7,019 nt of DNA, from the NCBI GenBank assembly GCA_021828925.1, contig JAJZCT010000175.1:1-7019 (forward strand), in the 5' to 3' direction. Position numbers and translations under genes: made by a program. The stretch's first letter is position 1, and each line of letters starts with the position of its first letter. Below the pieces are notes generated by a model. That model saw only the letters and a program-made list of their open reading frames with translations, did no database searches and was not told where the DNA came from. This DNA is from Planctomycetota bacterium. Lineage in GTDB: Bacteria > Planctomycetota > Phycisphaerae > WQYP01. Below are positions 1-5,930 of the stretch, piece by piece.

Positions 1-279
1 CATCGCGGGGGCAAAGGGGTTTATAGTATCAGAAACGGCGCAAGGAAAGCCGATGGAAATGCTTCTGGAGCTTTTGCGATGGGCATGCTGGATAAAATGC
101 GAATCCAATTCACTCCGGATCCGGAGAAATTTGCCCACATGCTCATGAAGTGTTTTCAGCAGGCCAATGTCGGTGCTGCGGTGCGCTATGATGAGGAAAG
201 GTGTGTTTGTTACCCTTATTCCTGCGATCACTGGCACTGCAAAGCAATTCCGCTCGCGTTACTCGGTATCCGGCGTCCA
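1..279 (+). pseudogene. possible remnant of an unidentified gene, open at the left edge
   Basis: The plus-strand frame starting at base 1 is open from the window edge to 633, but beyond about 280 it is only the antisense of fic. Its first ~75 codons read like protein (for example MRIQFTPDPEKFAHMLMKCF from base 97) and have ordinary codon variety. The minus-strand continuation of fic over the same bases is rich in His, Pro and Asn and does not resemble the family. I infer that a fragment of a plus-strand gene was joined to the fic 3' end near 240-285. I do not recognise the family. It could also be a chance open frame. The right boundary given is approximate. Confidence 0.25.
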
Positions 280-979
280 GGAGCAGCGCAATCAATAAAC
301 GCCCAATTCGGCCGTTGCCATCCAGAAAGGGATGGATGGTCTCGAATTGAACGTGCGCTAAACCGACGCGTACCAACGGCGGCAGCGGATCGTCGGCATG
401 AAGCCACTTTTCCAGCGCCGATAATACGTCGGACACGGCCTCCGGCGGCGGTGGCACAAAGCGGGCGTTGCCCGGCCGGCTGCCGCCGATCCAGTTTTGG
501 CTGCGGCGGATTTCGCCAGGCTGCTTATCGTTGCCGCGAGTCCCCTTCATCAGTCGTTGATGAGCTTCGCAGAGCAGCCGCCTACCCAGCGGAAGCCCTT
601 TTGGCCGGGCGAGTTCCTGTCGGGCGTAGGTGAGAGCCGCGATGTAGTTGCATACTTCCCGCACATCCTCGGGCTGCTGCGCCGGCTCGCCGGCCTCAAA
701 GGTCAACACATCCTGAAATGTCGCCTGCGTACCCTCGATTTGTGACGTAATGAGGGCTTCCTTCCGCACGAAGCCATAAAGGAACCAGTCCGCGTTGGGC
801 ACCATGTCGGCAGCAACGCTGAGCTTGCCTAACGCGGCGGTGGCATCCGCCAATGTCCGCAGTGTCTGGGCGTCCAAGGTTAGCCGCGGACGTGTGGGCG
901 GCAACGGCACCGGAACGAATGCCCGGACTTCGTCGTGATCCCACCTGGTGATCCGATACGTGCCTGTGATTCTTTCCAT
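143..979 (-). CDS. Fic family protein (AMPylase type), C-terminus apparently replaced
   Basis: Fic enzymes usually transfer AMP from ATP to a hydroxyl side chain of a target protein. The 278-residue product carries the complete catalytic motif HPFLDGNGRIGR at residues 216-227 (catalytic His216, phosphate-binding GNGR at 221-224). It also has TSQIEG at 78-83, which fits the class II inhibitory motif [ST]xxxE[GN], with Glu82 as the inhibitory residue, so no separate antitoxin need be required. The family consensus holds up to about residue 235 (LLIALLL). After that the expected C-terminal helices are missing and a tail of about 40 residues, rich in His, Asn and Pro, runs to TGA. Family members of this type are usually about 360-380 residues. 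An in-frame TGA just upstream makes ATG at 979 the first possible ATG; the ribosome site is weak (GGGGG about 12 bases upstream). The active-site fold is mostly present, but the truncation may leave it unstable. The target is unknown. Confidence 0.85.
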   Translation of the reverse strand: MERITGTYRITRWDHDEVRAFVPVPLPPTRPRLTLDAQTLRTLADATAALGKLSVAADMVPNADWFLYGFVRKEALITSQIEGTQATFQDVLTFEAGEPAQQPEDVREVCNYIAALTYARQELARPKGLPLGRRLLCEAHQRLMKGTRGNDKQPGEIRRSQNWIGGSRPGNARFVPPPPEAVSDVLSALEKWLHADDPLPPLVRVGLAHVQFETIHPFLDGNGRIGRLLIALLLDAGYRVTRAELLCSASDRRNKGNKHTFPHHSAPQHRHWPAENTS

Positions 980-1041
980 GCCTGGTCAGGCCCCCGTTAC
1001 TAAAGCTCATCGCTGGTCACAACAACGTTACCAGCGCCAGC

Positions 1042-1137
1042 CTATCCCAACTTGCGGGCCATACGCATCCGCTTCGCGCCTCTGACCTTTCCTTTGAGCA
1101 TGGGCTTTTCAAGCATGGGCTTTTCAAGCATGGGCAT
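1042..1137 (-). CDS. 31-residue basic small ORF with internal heptad-like repeat
   Basis: This short frame starts at ATG 1137 and ends in TAG. AGGAG lies at 1144-1148, six bases upstream of the start, and a good promoter lies at 1168-1196, so it has a complete expression context despite its size. The product begins MPMLEKPMLEKPMLKGK, in which the five-residue unit PMLEK is given by a 15-bp tandem DNA repeat, and it ends in a strongly basic tail (AKRMRMARKLG). No membrane segment or known motif is seen. It ends 62 bases before the fic ATG on the same strand, so both are probably on one transcript. It could be a small regulatory peptide, a leader that tunes fic translation, or the remnant of a longer gene. 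Function is unknown. Confidence 0.45.
   Translation of the reverse strand: MPMLEKPMLEKPMLKGKVRGAKRMRMARKLG
1097..1135. repeat. 15-bp tandem repeat, 2.6 copies
   Basis: The unit AGCATGGGCTTTTCA occurs at 1097-1111 and 1112-1126, and a 9-base partial copy follows at 1127-1135; all copies are identical. The unit length is a multiple of three, so copy changes keep the small minus-strand ORF (1042-1137) in frame and add or remove the peptide unit PMLEK. Confidence 0.9.
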
Positions 1138-1167
1138 TGGCAACTCCTGTGTTGGCCATCTGGCTAT

Positions 1168-1196
1168 ATTGTACGCGCCACGTAGCTATCATACAA
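1168..1196 (-). promoter_or_regulatory. sigma70-like promoter of the small ORF and fic
   Basis: On the minus strand, TTGTAT (1191-1196, 4 of 6 consensus) and TACAAT (1168-1173, 5 of 6 consensus) are separated by exactly 17 bases. Transcription would start near 1161, giving a leader of about 25 bases that holds the AGGAG at 1144-1148 before the small ORF. The promoter sits between rluA (ends 1250) and the small ORF, so it most likely drives the small ORF and fic independently of the parB-rluA unit. Confidence 0.5.
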
Positions 1197-1249
1197 CCTG
1201 GATCGGCCAAAACAGCGCCTTCGATTCAGTTCCGAAAATAGCGGTATTC

Positions 1250-2167
1250 TTAGTGCTTTTTGGCTTTCCGTTCCGATGCGGTTTGCATCCATCGCAGGAT
1301 GCTTTCGGGCAGGGGTGATTGAAAGTCCAGAATTTTTCCCGTGCGTGGATGTTTCAACTGTACATGCACCGCATGAAGGCATAATCTGCTTTCACCCCCC
1401 CGCCGCGCCGCGGAGGTACCATAGAATACATCCCCCACTACCGGGTGACCCATAGCCGCGAACTGCACGCGAATCTGATGCTTGCGGCCCGTATGTAGCC
1501 GACAACGAATCAAACTGAATGCGCGATTGGAACGTAAAAGCTGGTAATCGAGAATCGCGAGTTTACCCGCGCTGGCACCGGCAATTTGAGGATTCGGCGG
1601 ACAAACGCGCACCATTCCGGATTCCGTTTCAAGCAGGCGGTGTTCCAGCCGCCCCGCCGGGGCTTTGGGTGTTCCATGCACCACCAGTTCATACTCTCGC
1701 GTGATGCTATGGGTTCGGAATTGCCGCTTCAGATCCGCTAACGCGCGTACCGATCGGGCCAGCACCAGCAAGCCCGAGGCGTCCTTATCCAGGCGATGCA
1801 CCAGATGGGTTTTGAGTTTCTGGTTGTCCCGGCTTAGCACCCGATTGACCCCTGCCAGCAACGTAGGGCGTTTCTCTTCGGCATGGGTAGCGGTCAGCAG
1901 TCCGGCGGGCTTAACAACGACCAGAAGATCGGCATCGGCGTGGATGGTTCGCACCGCGTCATCGAGGCGCGGCGATTCGCCGGCGGTATTTTGCGCCGTA
2001 TCACATACGTGGGGCACGGCACCGGCCGGGACGAGTTGCTTGAGGGATCGCACGGGTTTGCCGTGGAGCATCACGCGGGCATCCTGCACCATTTGGCGCA
2101 ACGTCGTGGTTTTAGCCTGGGGATAGGTTTGCCGCAGAAATTCCAAAATGGTGATGGTATCAGTCAT
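1250..2167 (-). CDS. RluA family RNA pseudouridine synthase with N-terminal S4-like domain
   Basis: It isomerises uridine to pseudouridine in structured RNA (rRNA and/or tRNA). The 305-residue product has an S4-like RNA-binding region at about residues 7-47 (TLRQMVQDARVMLHGKPV). The catalytic motif HRLDKDASGLL lies at 124-134 with catalytic Asp127. Further conserved segments are LHTGRKHQIRVQF at 224-236, GHPVVGD at 240-246 and LCLHA at 262-266. The length and order are normal for RluA/C/D enzymes; the exact target (for example 23S positions) cannot be read from the sequence. The frame stays open to 2236, but that would overlap parB; ATG at 2167 places the S4 region near the N-terminus. No Shine-Dalgarno precedes this ATG (AT-rich leader), so initiation may be leaderless-like or coupled to parB, which stops 22 bases upstream. 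A TATAAT box overlapping the parB stop could give a separate transcript. Confidence 0.9.
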   Translation of the reverse strand: MTDTITILEFLRQTYPQAKTTTLRQMVQDARVMLHGKPVRSLKQLVPAGAVPHVCDTAQNTAGESPRLDDAVRTIHADADLLVVVKPAGLLTATHAEEKRPTLLAGVNRVLSRDNQKLKTHLVHRLDKDASGLLVLARSVRALADLKRQFRTHSITREYELVVHGTPKAPAGRLEHRLLETESGMVRVCPPNPQIAGASAGKLAILDYQLLRSNRAFSLIRCRLHTGRKHQIRVQFAAMGHPVVGDVFYGTSAARRGGESRLCLHAVHVQLKHPRTGKILDFQSPLPESILRWMQTASERKAKKH

Positions 2168-2188
2168 AAAATATACACATGTACATAG

Positions 2189-2217
2189 ATTATATTGCGC
2201 TGGGGGTAAACTGTCCG
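2189..2217 (-). promoter_or_regulatory. possible promoter of the pseudouridine synthase gene
   Basis: A perfect TATAAT (2189-2194, minus strand) overlaps the parB TAA stop. A CGGACA (2212-2217, 4 of 6 consensus) lies 17 bases upstream, within the last codons of parB. The predicted start of transcription near 2182 leaves only about 15 bases before the ATG at 2167, with no ribosome-binding site. The match may be by chance, as the region is AT-rich. Confidence 0.4.
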
Positions 2218-3134
2218 AAAATGCGGTCAAAGTCATCCACGGAAAAATATTGGATCACAACTTTACCCGCCCCTTTTTTGCGGCTGGGGATAATGCGCAG
2301 TTTGGTTCCCAGTTGCCGGGAAATGCGTTGTTCCATATCCAGCACATTGGGGGTACGAACCGTGCCGGGCTTGGCGGCACGGGGTGCTGCCGCCCCGCTT
2401 TCACGGGCCAGTGCTTCAAGCCGCCGAACGCTTAAACCTTGCTGGGCGGTCAGGGCCGCCAGGGCGGTCTGCCGATCCGCATCATCAATTCCGGCGAGCA
2501 CCTTGGCATGACCGGTGGAAATTGCGCCGGTGATGAGCAAATCCTGAATGGTGCCCGGCAAATCCAGGAGGCGTAAAAAATTGGTGATGGTCGTGCGGTC
2601 TTCGCCGAGGCGTTCAGCCGCTTGCGAATGGGTCATTGAGAAGCGCTCAACATAAGCACGGTAGGCTTTGGCTCGTTCAATGGCGTTAAGGTCTTGCCGC
2701 TGAATATTTTCTATTAAAGCCCATTCAATTTGCTGTTCCGGTGTTGTATCCGCGCGGATAATTGCTGGTACGGTAAGCAGCCCGGCTGATTTGGCGGCCG
2801 CAGTGCGGCGGTGCCCGGCAACAAGCTGGTAGCGTTGGCCCACCGGTATGAGTAAAACAGGCTGTAAAATCCCGTGGGTCCGAATGGAATGAGCCAATTC
2901 GGAAAGTGCGTCAGAGTCCATATTTTGGCGGGGCTGGGCAGGATTTTCGTCAATTTGATCAATTGATATTTCGTGAATGCGTATGTGTTTGTTATCAGAA
3001 TTTGGCGAATTTTGTGAATCAACGGTGTGAATACTGCTACTGGTAGTGTTAATTTGATCTTCGGATACTGCTTGTTTTGTCCGCTGTGTAATCAATGCGT
3101 TTAGTCCCCTACCGAGTCGTGCCTGAGCTGCCAT
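2190..3134 (-). CDS. parB: ParB/Spo0J-type chromosome partitioning protein
   Basis: ParB binds parS near the origin, loads as a CTP-dependent sliding clamp and helps segregate and organise the chromosome. The 314-residue product begins MAAQARLGRGLNALI, typical of chromosomal ParB. Then follow a low-complexity linker (about 22-50), NPAQPR at 64-69, GILQPV at 88-93, the nucleotide-binding segment VAGHRR at 105-110, ENIQR at 142-146 with DLN and ERA following, a helix-turn-helix at about 167-190 (MTHSQAAERLGEDRTTITNF), and a C-terminal dimerisation domain at about 262-308 (KLRI...GKVVIQYFSVDDFDRIF). The usual GERR is GHRR here, a form I associate with plasmid-type ParB/RepB; the lost Glu may change CTP turnover. 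ATG at 3134 is preferred because GGAG lies 8 bases upstream (3143-3146); a longer frame to 3158 lacks this. No parA is adjacent. Two parS-like sites lie in the leader. Confidence 0.95.
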   Translation of the reverse strand: MAAQARLGRGLNALITQRTKQAVSEDQINTTSSSIHTVDSQNSPNSDNKHIRIHEISIDQIDENPAQPRQNMDSDALSELAHSIRTHGILQPVLLIPVGQRYQLVAGHRRTAAAKSAGLLTVPAIIRADTTPEQQIEWALIENIQRQDLNAIERAKAYRAYVERFSMTHSQAAERLGEDRTTITNFLRLLDLPGTIQDLLITGAISTGHAKVLAGIDDADRQTALAALTAQQGLSVRRLEALARESGAAAPRAAKPGTVRTPNVLDMEQRISRQLGTKLRIIPSRKKGAGKVVIQYFSVDDFDRIFGQFTPSAI

Positions 3135-3162
3135 GGGATAATCTCCGTGCGTTTGCAATCAA

Positions 3163-3178
3163 TGTTCTACGTGGAACA
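3163..3178 (-). promoter_or_regulatory. parS-like site proximal to parB
   Basis: On the minus strand this reads TGTTCCACGTAGAACA. It differs from the general parS consensus TGTTNCACGTGNAACA at one position (A for G in the right half). It lies 28 bases upstream of the parB ATG and touches the -10 box of the likely parB promoter, so ParB bound here could repress its own gene. Flanking bases extend the identity with the distal site to 20 bp. Confidence 0.8.
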
Positions 3179-3206
3179 TTGTCTATCATTATAATCATTC
3201 CGTCAA
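3178..3206 (-). promoter_or_regulatory. likely parB promoter overlapping parS
   Basis: On the minus strand TTGACG (3201-3206, 5 of 6 consensus) and GACAAT (3178-3183, 4 of 6 consensus) are 17 bases apart. The -10 box shares base 3178 with the proximal parS-like site, and the transcript would start inside it. This arrangement suggests negative autoregulation by ParB. A TATAAT is also present in the spacer region but has no good -35 partner, and a separate TTGACA upstream has only a poor -10. Confidence 0.5.
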
Positions 3207-3267
3207 GCCTGCAGGGTAATCGCAATCCGGGCGATTATTCTACAGACTTCTAATGTCAACAGCCAAA

Positions 3268-3283
3268 TGTTCCACGTAGAACA
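3268..3283 (+). promoter_or_regulatory. parS-like site distal to parB
   Basis: On the plus strand this reads TGTTCCACGTAGAACA, identical to the proximal site but in the opposite orientation, including the same single departure from the consensus. With two flanking bases on each side the identity is 20 bp (3266-3285 against 3161-3180 reversed). The site centres are 105 bp apart. It lies 22 bp from the stop of the GNAT gene. Confidence 0.8.
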
Positions 3284-3305
3284 TTGCGGCAAAGAATCAA
3301 ACAAT

Positions 3306-4250
3306 TCATGAGGCGGAATTTAACCAGACTCTGGCGAGGCGCCCCAACTCTATCCAGTTCATTTTTTGATATAACGTTAATGCGGAGTCATTCTCGGCGT
3401 CCACCTGCAAAACGGGTTTTTTCCCCATTTGCCGAATTCGCCCGGCCATGTCAAATACCAGCTCGCCACCAAATCCCTGCTTGCGATATTCTGGAAATGT
3501 AAATACGCCACCGATTTCAACTGTCGTGGCCAAGGCCAAATCAAATTTCGCCAGTGCGACAACTTCGCCATTATGTTCGTGAATGCAAACATTGCGTGAT
3601 TCGATCCAAGCGTTCACATCCGCATCAAATAATATGCCGCGTTCCTGACTGTACAGTTTCCGCCACCGATTTAATACTGGCTCATCTCCGTCGCGCGCCA
3701 GTCGGACCTTAGGGCACAATGCCGCAGGCTGGTCCGCCGGCAATGTCATCATAATGTTCACAGTTTTTTTTGCCGGTGCCTTTCGATTCACCATGGTAAG
3801 CAGTCGCGGGGTCATCGCCATTACACCATCCGCCAAACCGGTTACGTAATTGATCGGTAGGGGAGGGATTGGAACTTCCGCAGTTACTGCTGAGGTCTTT
3901 TGGGTTGGATTCGTTTCCCACCAGTTTTGCAGATAATCACATAGGGCCTCGGCCGTTTCATGGGTAGAGGCCAGCACCTCGGCCCGGTGGGCTTTAGGAA
4001 CATAAAGCATTGCGCCGTAAGCACTTGCAAAAGTTATGTTGGCCGGAGCGCTGAGGTTCTTAGCAACCAGTACCAAGTGCAAATCATCGCGGGCCAGTGG
4101 GGGAGTTAAGGCCAATCTTTCCCAGAAATGCGCCAGCGTATCCATGACACCGCCGCCGGCGGATCGCAAATATTCCGCAGCCTGTTTGGAACGATCCAGC
4201 GGCACACGTACTGCCGCCGGTCGCGCATCTGATTGTTCCGTTGTGTTCAA
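3306..4250 (-). CDS. GNAT family N-acetyltransferase
   Basis: It probably transfers an acetyl group from acetyl-CoA to an amine; the substrate is unknown. In the 314-residue product the C-terminal half (about 180-310) is a GNAT domain. Strand beta4 and motif A read VEIGGVFTFPEYRKQGFGGEL at about 244-264, with the CoA-pyrophosphate-binding pattern R-x-x-G-x-G at 256-261. Motif B reads NDSALTLYQKMNW at 287-299. The N-terminal half (about 30-170) has no motif I recognise; it may be a degenerate second acetyltransferase fold or a substrate-binding domain. The start is TTG at 4250: GGAG lies 10 bases upstream (4261-4264), and no ATG or GTG occurs between it and the upstream in-frame TAG. GTG at 4205 is an alternative. 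It stops before the parB leader and the two parS-like sites, so it may be transcribed separately. Confidence 0.85.
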   Translation of the reverse strand: MNTTEQSDARPAAVRVPLDRSKQAAEYLRSAGGGVMDTLAHFWERLALTPPLARDDLHLVLVAKNLSAPANITFASAYGAMLYVPKAHRAEVLASTHETAEALCDYLQNWWETNPTQKTSAVTAEVPIPPLPINYVTGLADGVMAMTPRLLTMVNRKAPAKKTVNIMMTLPADQPAALCPKVRLARDGDEPVLNRWRKLYSQERGILFDADVNAWIESRNVCIHEHNGEVVALAKFDLALATTVEIGGVFTFPEYRKQGFGGELVFDMAGRIRQMGKKPVLQVDAENDSALTLYQKMNWIELGRLARVWLNSAS

Positions 4251-4632
4251 AGCACGCCGACTCCGTAGCCCCCGGTTATCTGGAATTGCAACGATGAACT
4301 ATCTATATGGTTACATGTACACATATATTCACATATTCTGCACTACACGGGCATCGCCCGGACGGCGCTTTCCGCCGGTTCGGCGCCCCCGGTTGCCCCC
4401 GGGCGATTCATCAGAAGCGGGCGGAACGATTGCGGTCCACGTTGAACCGTCCGCAAACGGGCGGCTTTTCAGCCCGCGCGGAAAACCTCCCGCACCCGAT
4501 GCTGCGCCGATATTCTAACGTCTTGCGCCAAGGATAAAAGCCAGGAGCCTGTCCGTGATCTTCCGATGCCGCAAACCGTTCGCTGCGTTCCACGATGAAC
4601 CGCGGAACCTGAAGTTGTGGATATACCGGCTG
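4251..4632. other. GC-rich intergenic region without a convincing gene
   Basis: This 382-bp gap lies between two minus-strand genes. Its part next to the GNAT gene (about 4300-4340) is AT-rich and contains ACATGTACA; it presumably holds the GNAT promoter, but no clear -35/-10 pair is seen. The middle (about 4345-4500) is GC-rich with several short inverted repeats. The short frames here (about 60-160 codons in several frames) are Arg/Pro/Ala-rich, lack family motifs and look like chance frames. A decayed gene cannot be excluded. Confidence 0.6.
4447..4469 (+). terminator. terminator-like hairpin
   Basis: CCGTCCG (4447-4453) pairs with CGGGCGG (4458-4464), seven pairs including one G-U, around a CAAA loop. 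CTTTT follows on the plus strand. The run of T is short, and no plus-strand gene ends here; both neighbours are on the minus strand, for which there is no T tract. It may be a chance fold in GC-rich DNA, or it may end antisense transcription. Confidence 0.25.
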
Positions 4633-5397
4633 TTACAGAATTCCGTTATCCTTCAACCGCGGCACCATGCGGATCGCTGCGAAGCTCACCGGCGTTGCCG
4701 GCGGCCCGGCAACCGGGGCGGCGGCTATCGGCACAGCCAGAATGGCGTCATGTTCCTGCACGTTCAAGGCGTCGCATCTCTGGATTAATGGCTGTATTAA
4801 TTCCCCGTGCCATACCAGCTCCGGTTGGGTCAATACCGGATCACGCATCAATGCCAGGACTTGTGGTGGGGCGGTAAGATCATGGGAGTCAAGTCCCAGT
4901 TCTTCTTCAAGCTCTTTATACAAATGTTCCAAAAGTACGTCCCCATTACTGCTCCAACGCTTCGGCCAATCCAGCACGCCGCCAAAAAGATGGGCCCAAT
5001 GCGGATAGGCCGCCACCTGGTTGCTGCGTACTCCGAGATAGGCTGTATCCGCATGTGTAAGTAGAATGCTGTTGCCCAATGCCGGAGTCATGGCGGCGGG
5101 GGAGTTGACTTCGAACCATGCCCGATCCCGCAAGGTTGTAACCAGAAACGTTTTGTAATCGGTTTGGGCCAGTTCCAGGCGCAGAATGCCGGCGGCAGTG
5201 GAGCAGCTTTTTAAACACGCCACCGGAGCATTAAAAAGTGTCCGGCCATCGCGGCGGGCTTCCGCTACAAAATCTGTCCATCGCATATCAACGCGTCTGG
5301 CAATGTCCGGTGGGGGAGGTAAATGTCCGGTGTAAGCCACGGTGATCTGTTCGACCGTAAATGGCCCCGTCGCCAAAATTTCCAAGCTCTTCTTCAC
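4633..5397 (-). CDS. Nudix hydrolase-like protein, NUDT22-like architecture
   Basis: Nudix proteins hydrolyse nucleoside diphosphates linked to another group. The 254-residue product carries the core of the Nudix box: KELEEELGL at 161-169 fits REUxEExGU with Lys for the first Arg, so the metal-binding glutamates (162, 165, 166) are present. The glycine pair FGG is at 138-140, followed by a loop of several extra residues before GDVLLEHLY. An N-terminal extension of about 110 residues includes GRTLFNAPVACL (51-62) and LAQTDYKTFL (76-85). These resemble the segment before the Nudix fold in NUDT22-type UDP-sugar pyrophosphatases, so a nucleotide-sugar substrate is possible (inference). GTG at 5397 is the first start codon after an in-frame TAA at about 5409; no clear Shine-Dalgarno is present, and nearby TTG codons are alternatives. 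It is flanked by intergenic gaps on both sides and is probably transcribed alone. Confidence 0.8.
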   Translation of the reverse strand: MKKSLEILATGPFTVEQITVAYTGHLPPPPDIARRVDMRWTDFVAEARRDGRTLFNAPVACLKSCSTAAGILRLELAQTDYKTFLVTTLRDRAWFEVNSPAAMTPALGNSILLTHADTAYLGVRSNQVAAYPHWAHLFGGVLDWPKRWSSNGDVLLEHLYKELEEELGLDSHDLTAPPQVLALMRDPVLTQPELVWHGELIQPLIQRCDALNVQEHDAILAVPIAAAPVAGPPATPVSFAAIRMVPRLKDNGIL

Positions 5398-5699
5398 AGC
5401 GGAATATTAACCGATGCCGCCAAGCTGCGCGCAATAAAGTGGCGGGGCGGCGAATTAAGAAATCAGTCCATGCGGAAGCTCGGTCATAAACCTGTGGTGG
5501 TCAGTATGGCTGTAGCCGGCCATTAAGAGTCGGAAAACCCTGGCCCCGAGCGCGGGATTTCACGGCTGTTGCACCGCATCAATGGCTCGCTGGCAGGATA
5601 TCGCGTGCTATTGCGACCGTCAAATCAAGCGAGCTTGTTGCCGGTTGCTCCTTGTCCCGGTTATGATATACTCCCTGGTATATACCATTGGAGGTGTTT
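5398..5699. other. divergent intergenic region between the Nudix gene and vapBC
   Basis: This 302-bp region separates the minus-strand Nudix gene from the plus-strand vapBC operon, so it should hold two divergent promoters. The vapBC promoter and operator are clear at the right end. No good promoter was seen for the Nudix gene. A 22-codon minus-strand frame at 5455-5523 has no ribosome-binding site. Nothing else is recognisable between about 5410 and 5640. Confidence 0.6.
5645..5694 (+). promoter_or_regulatory. vapBC promoter, operator and ribosome-binding site
   Basis: TTGCTC (5645-5650) and TATACT (5667-5672, 5 of 6 consensus) are 16 bases apart. Overlapping and following the -10 box is an inverted repeat TATAC-N6-GTATA (5667-5682), and next to it a perfect 12-bp palindrome TGGTATATACCA (5676-5687). 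This is the kind of symmetric site that AbrB-type antitoxins bind, so the VapB-VapC complex probably represses here. GGAGG at 5690-5694 is five bases before the vapB ATG. Confidence 0.65.
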
Positions 5700-5930
5700 A
5701 TGGAAACTGCGGCAATATTTACCAATGGACGCAGCCAGGCGGTGCGATTGCCTAAGGCTTTTCGTTTTTCCACGCGAAGAGTCGGAATCGCACGGCTGGA
5801 TGATCTGATCATTCTTGTTCCGCCCGGCAAGGAATGGGATATACTGGAAAAGAGCCTCGGTATGTTCACCGCGGACTTCATGGCCCAGCGGAAGCAGCCG
5901 CGTAAAGCGCAAAGGCGGAAGCGGTTGTGA
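5700..5930 (+). CDS. vapB: VapB-type antitoxin, AbrB/SpoVT fold
   Basis: This antitoxin neutralises the VapC ribonuclease and is expected to repress the operon. The 76-residue product opens with the typical VapB/MvpT segment IFTNGRSQAVRLPKAFRF (6-23), the N-terminal swapped-hairpin DNA-binding domain. The C-terminal half (about 42-62, WDILEKSLGMFTADFM) would be the helix that lies over the VapC active site. It ends in a very basic tail (about 63-76, RKQPRKAQRRKRL). ATG at 5700 follows a strong GGAGG; a TTG at 5688 lies in the operator and is unlikely. The stop overlaps the vapC start in GTGA (5927-5930), indicating translational coupling. Confidence 0.9.
   Translation: METAAIFTNGRSQAVRLPKAFRFSTRRVGIARLDDLIILVPPGKEWDILEKSLGMFTADFMAQRKQPRKAQRRKRL

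Noticed and set aside
696..1010. 104-codon minus-strand frame overlapping the fic start
   Set aside because: It overlaps the N-terminal Fic coding region in another frame and has no motifs.
1052..1318. 88-codon plus-strand frame with SMGFSSMGFSS repeats
   Set aside because: It lacks a ribosome-binding site and runs into the antisense of the rluA end; the opposite strand has the promoter and Shine-Dalgarno.
2177..4320. ACATGTACA shared upstream of the pseudouridine synthase start and the GNAT gene (about 2177-2185 and 4312-4320)
   Set aside because: Nine partly self-complementary bases in AT-rich leaders are not enough to claim a common regulator site.
5455..5523. 22-codon minus-strand ORF upstream of the Nudix gene
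   Set aside because: It has no Shine-Dalgarno or promoter, and frames of this size are common by chance.
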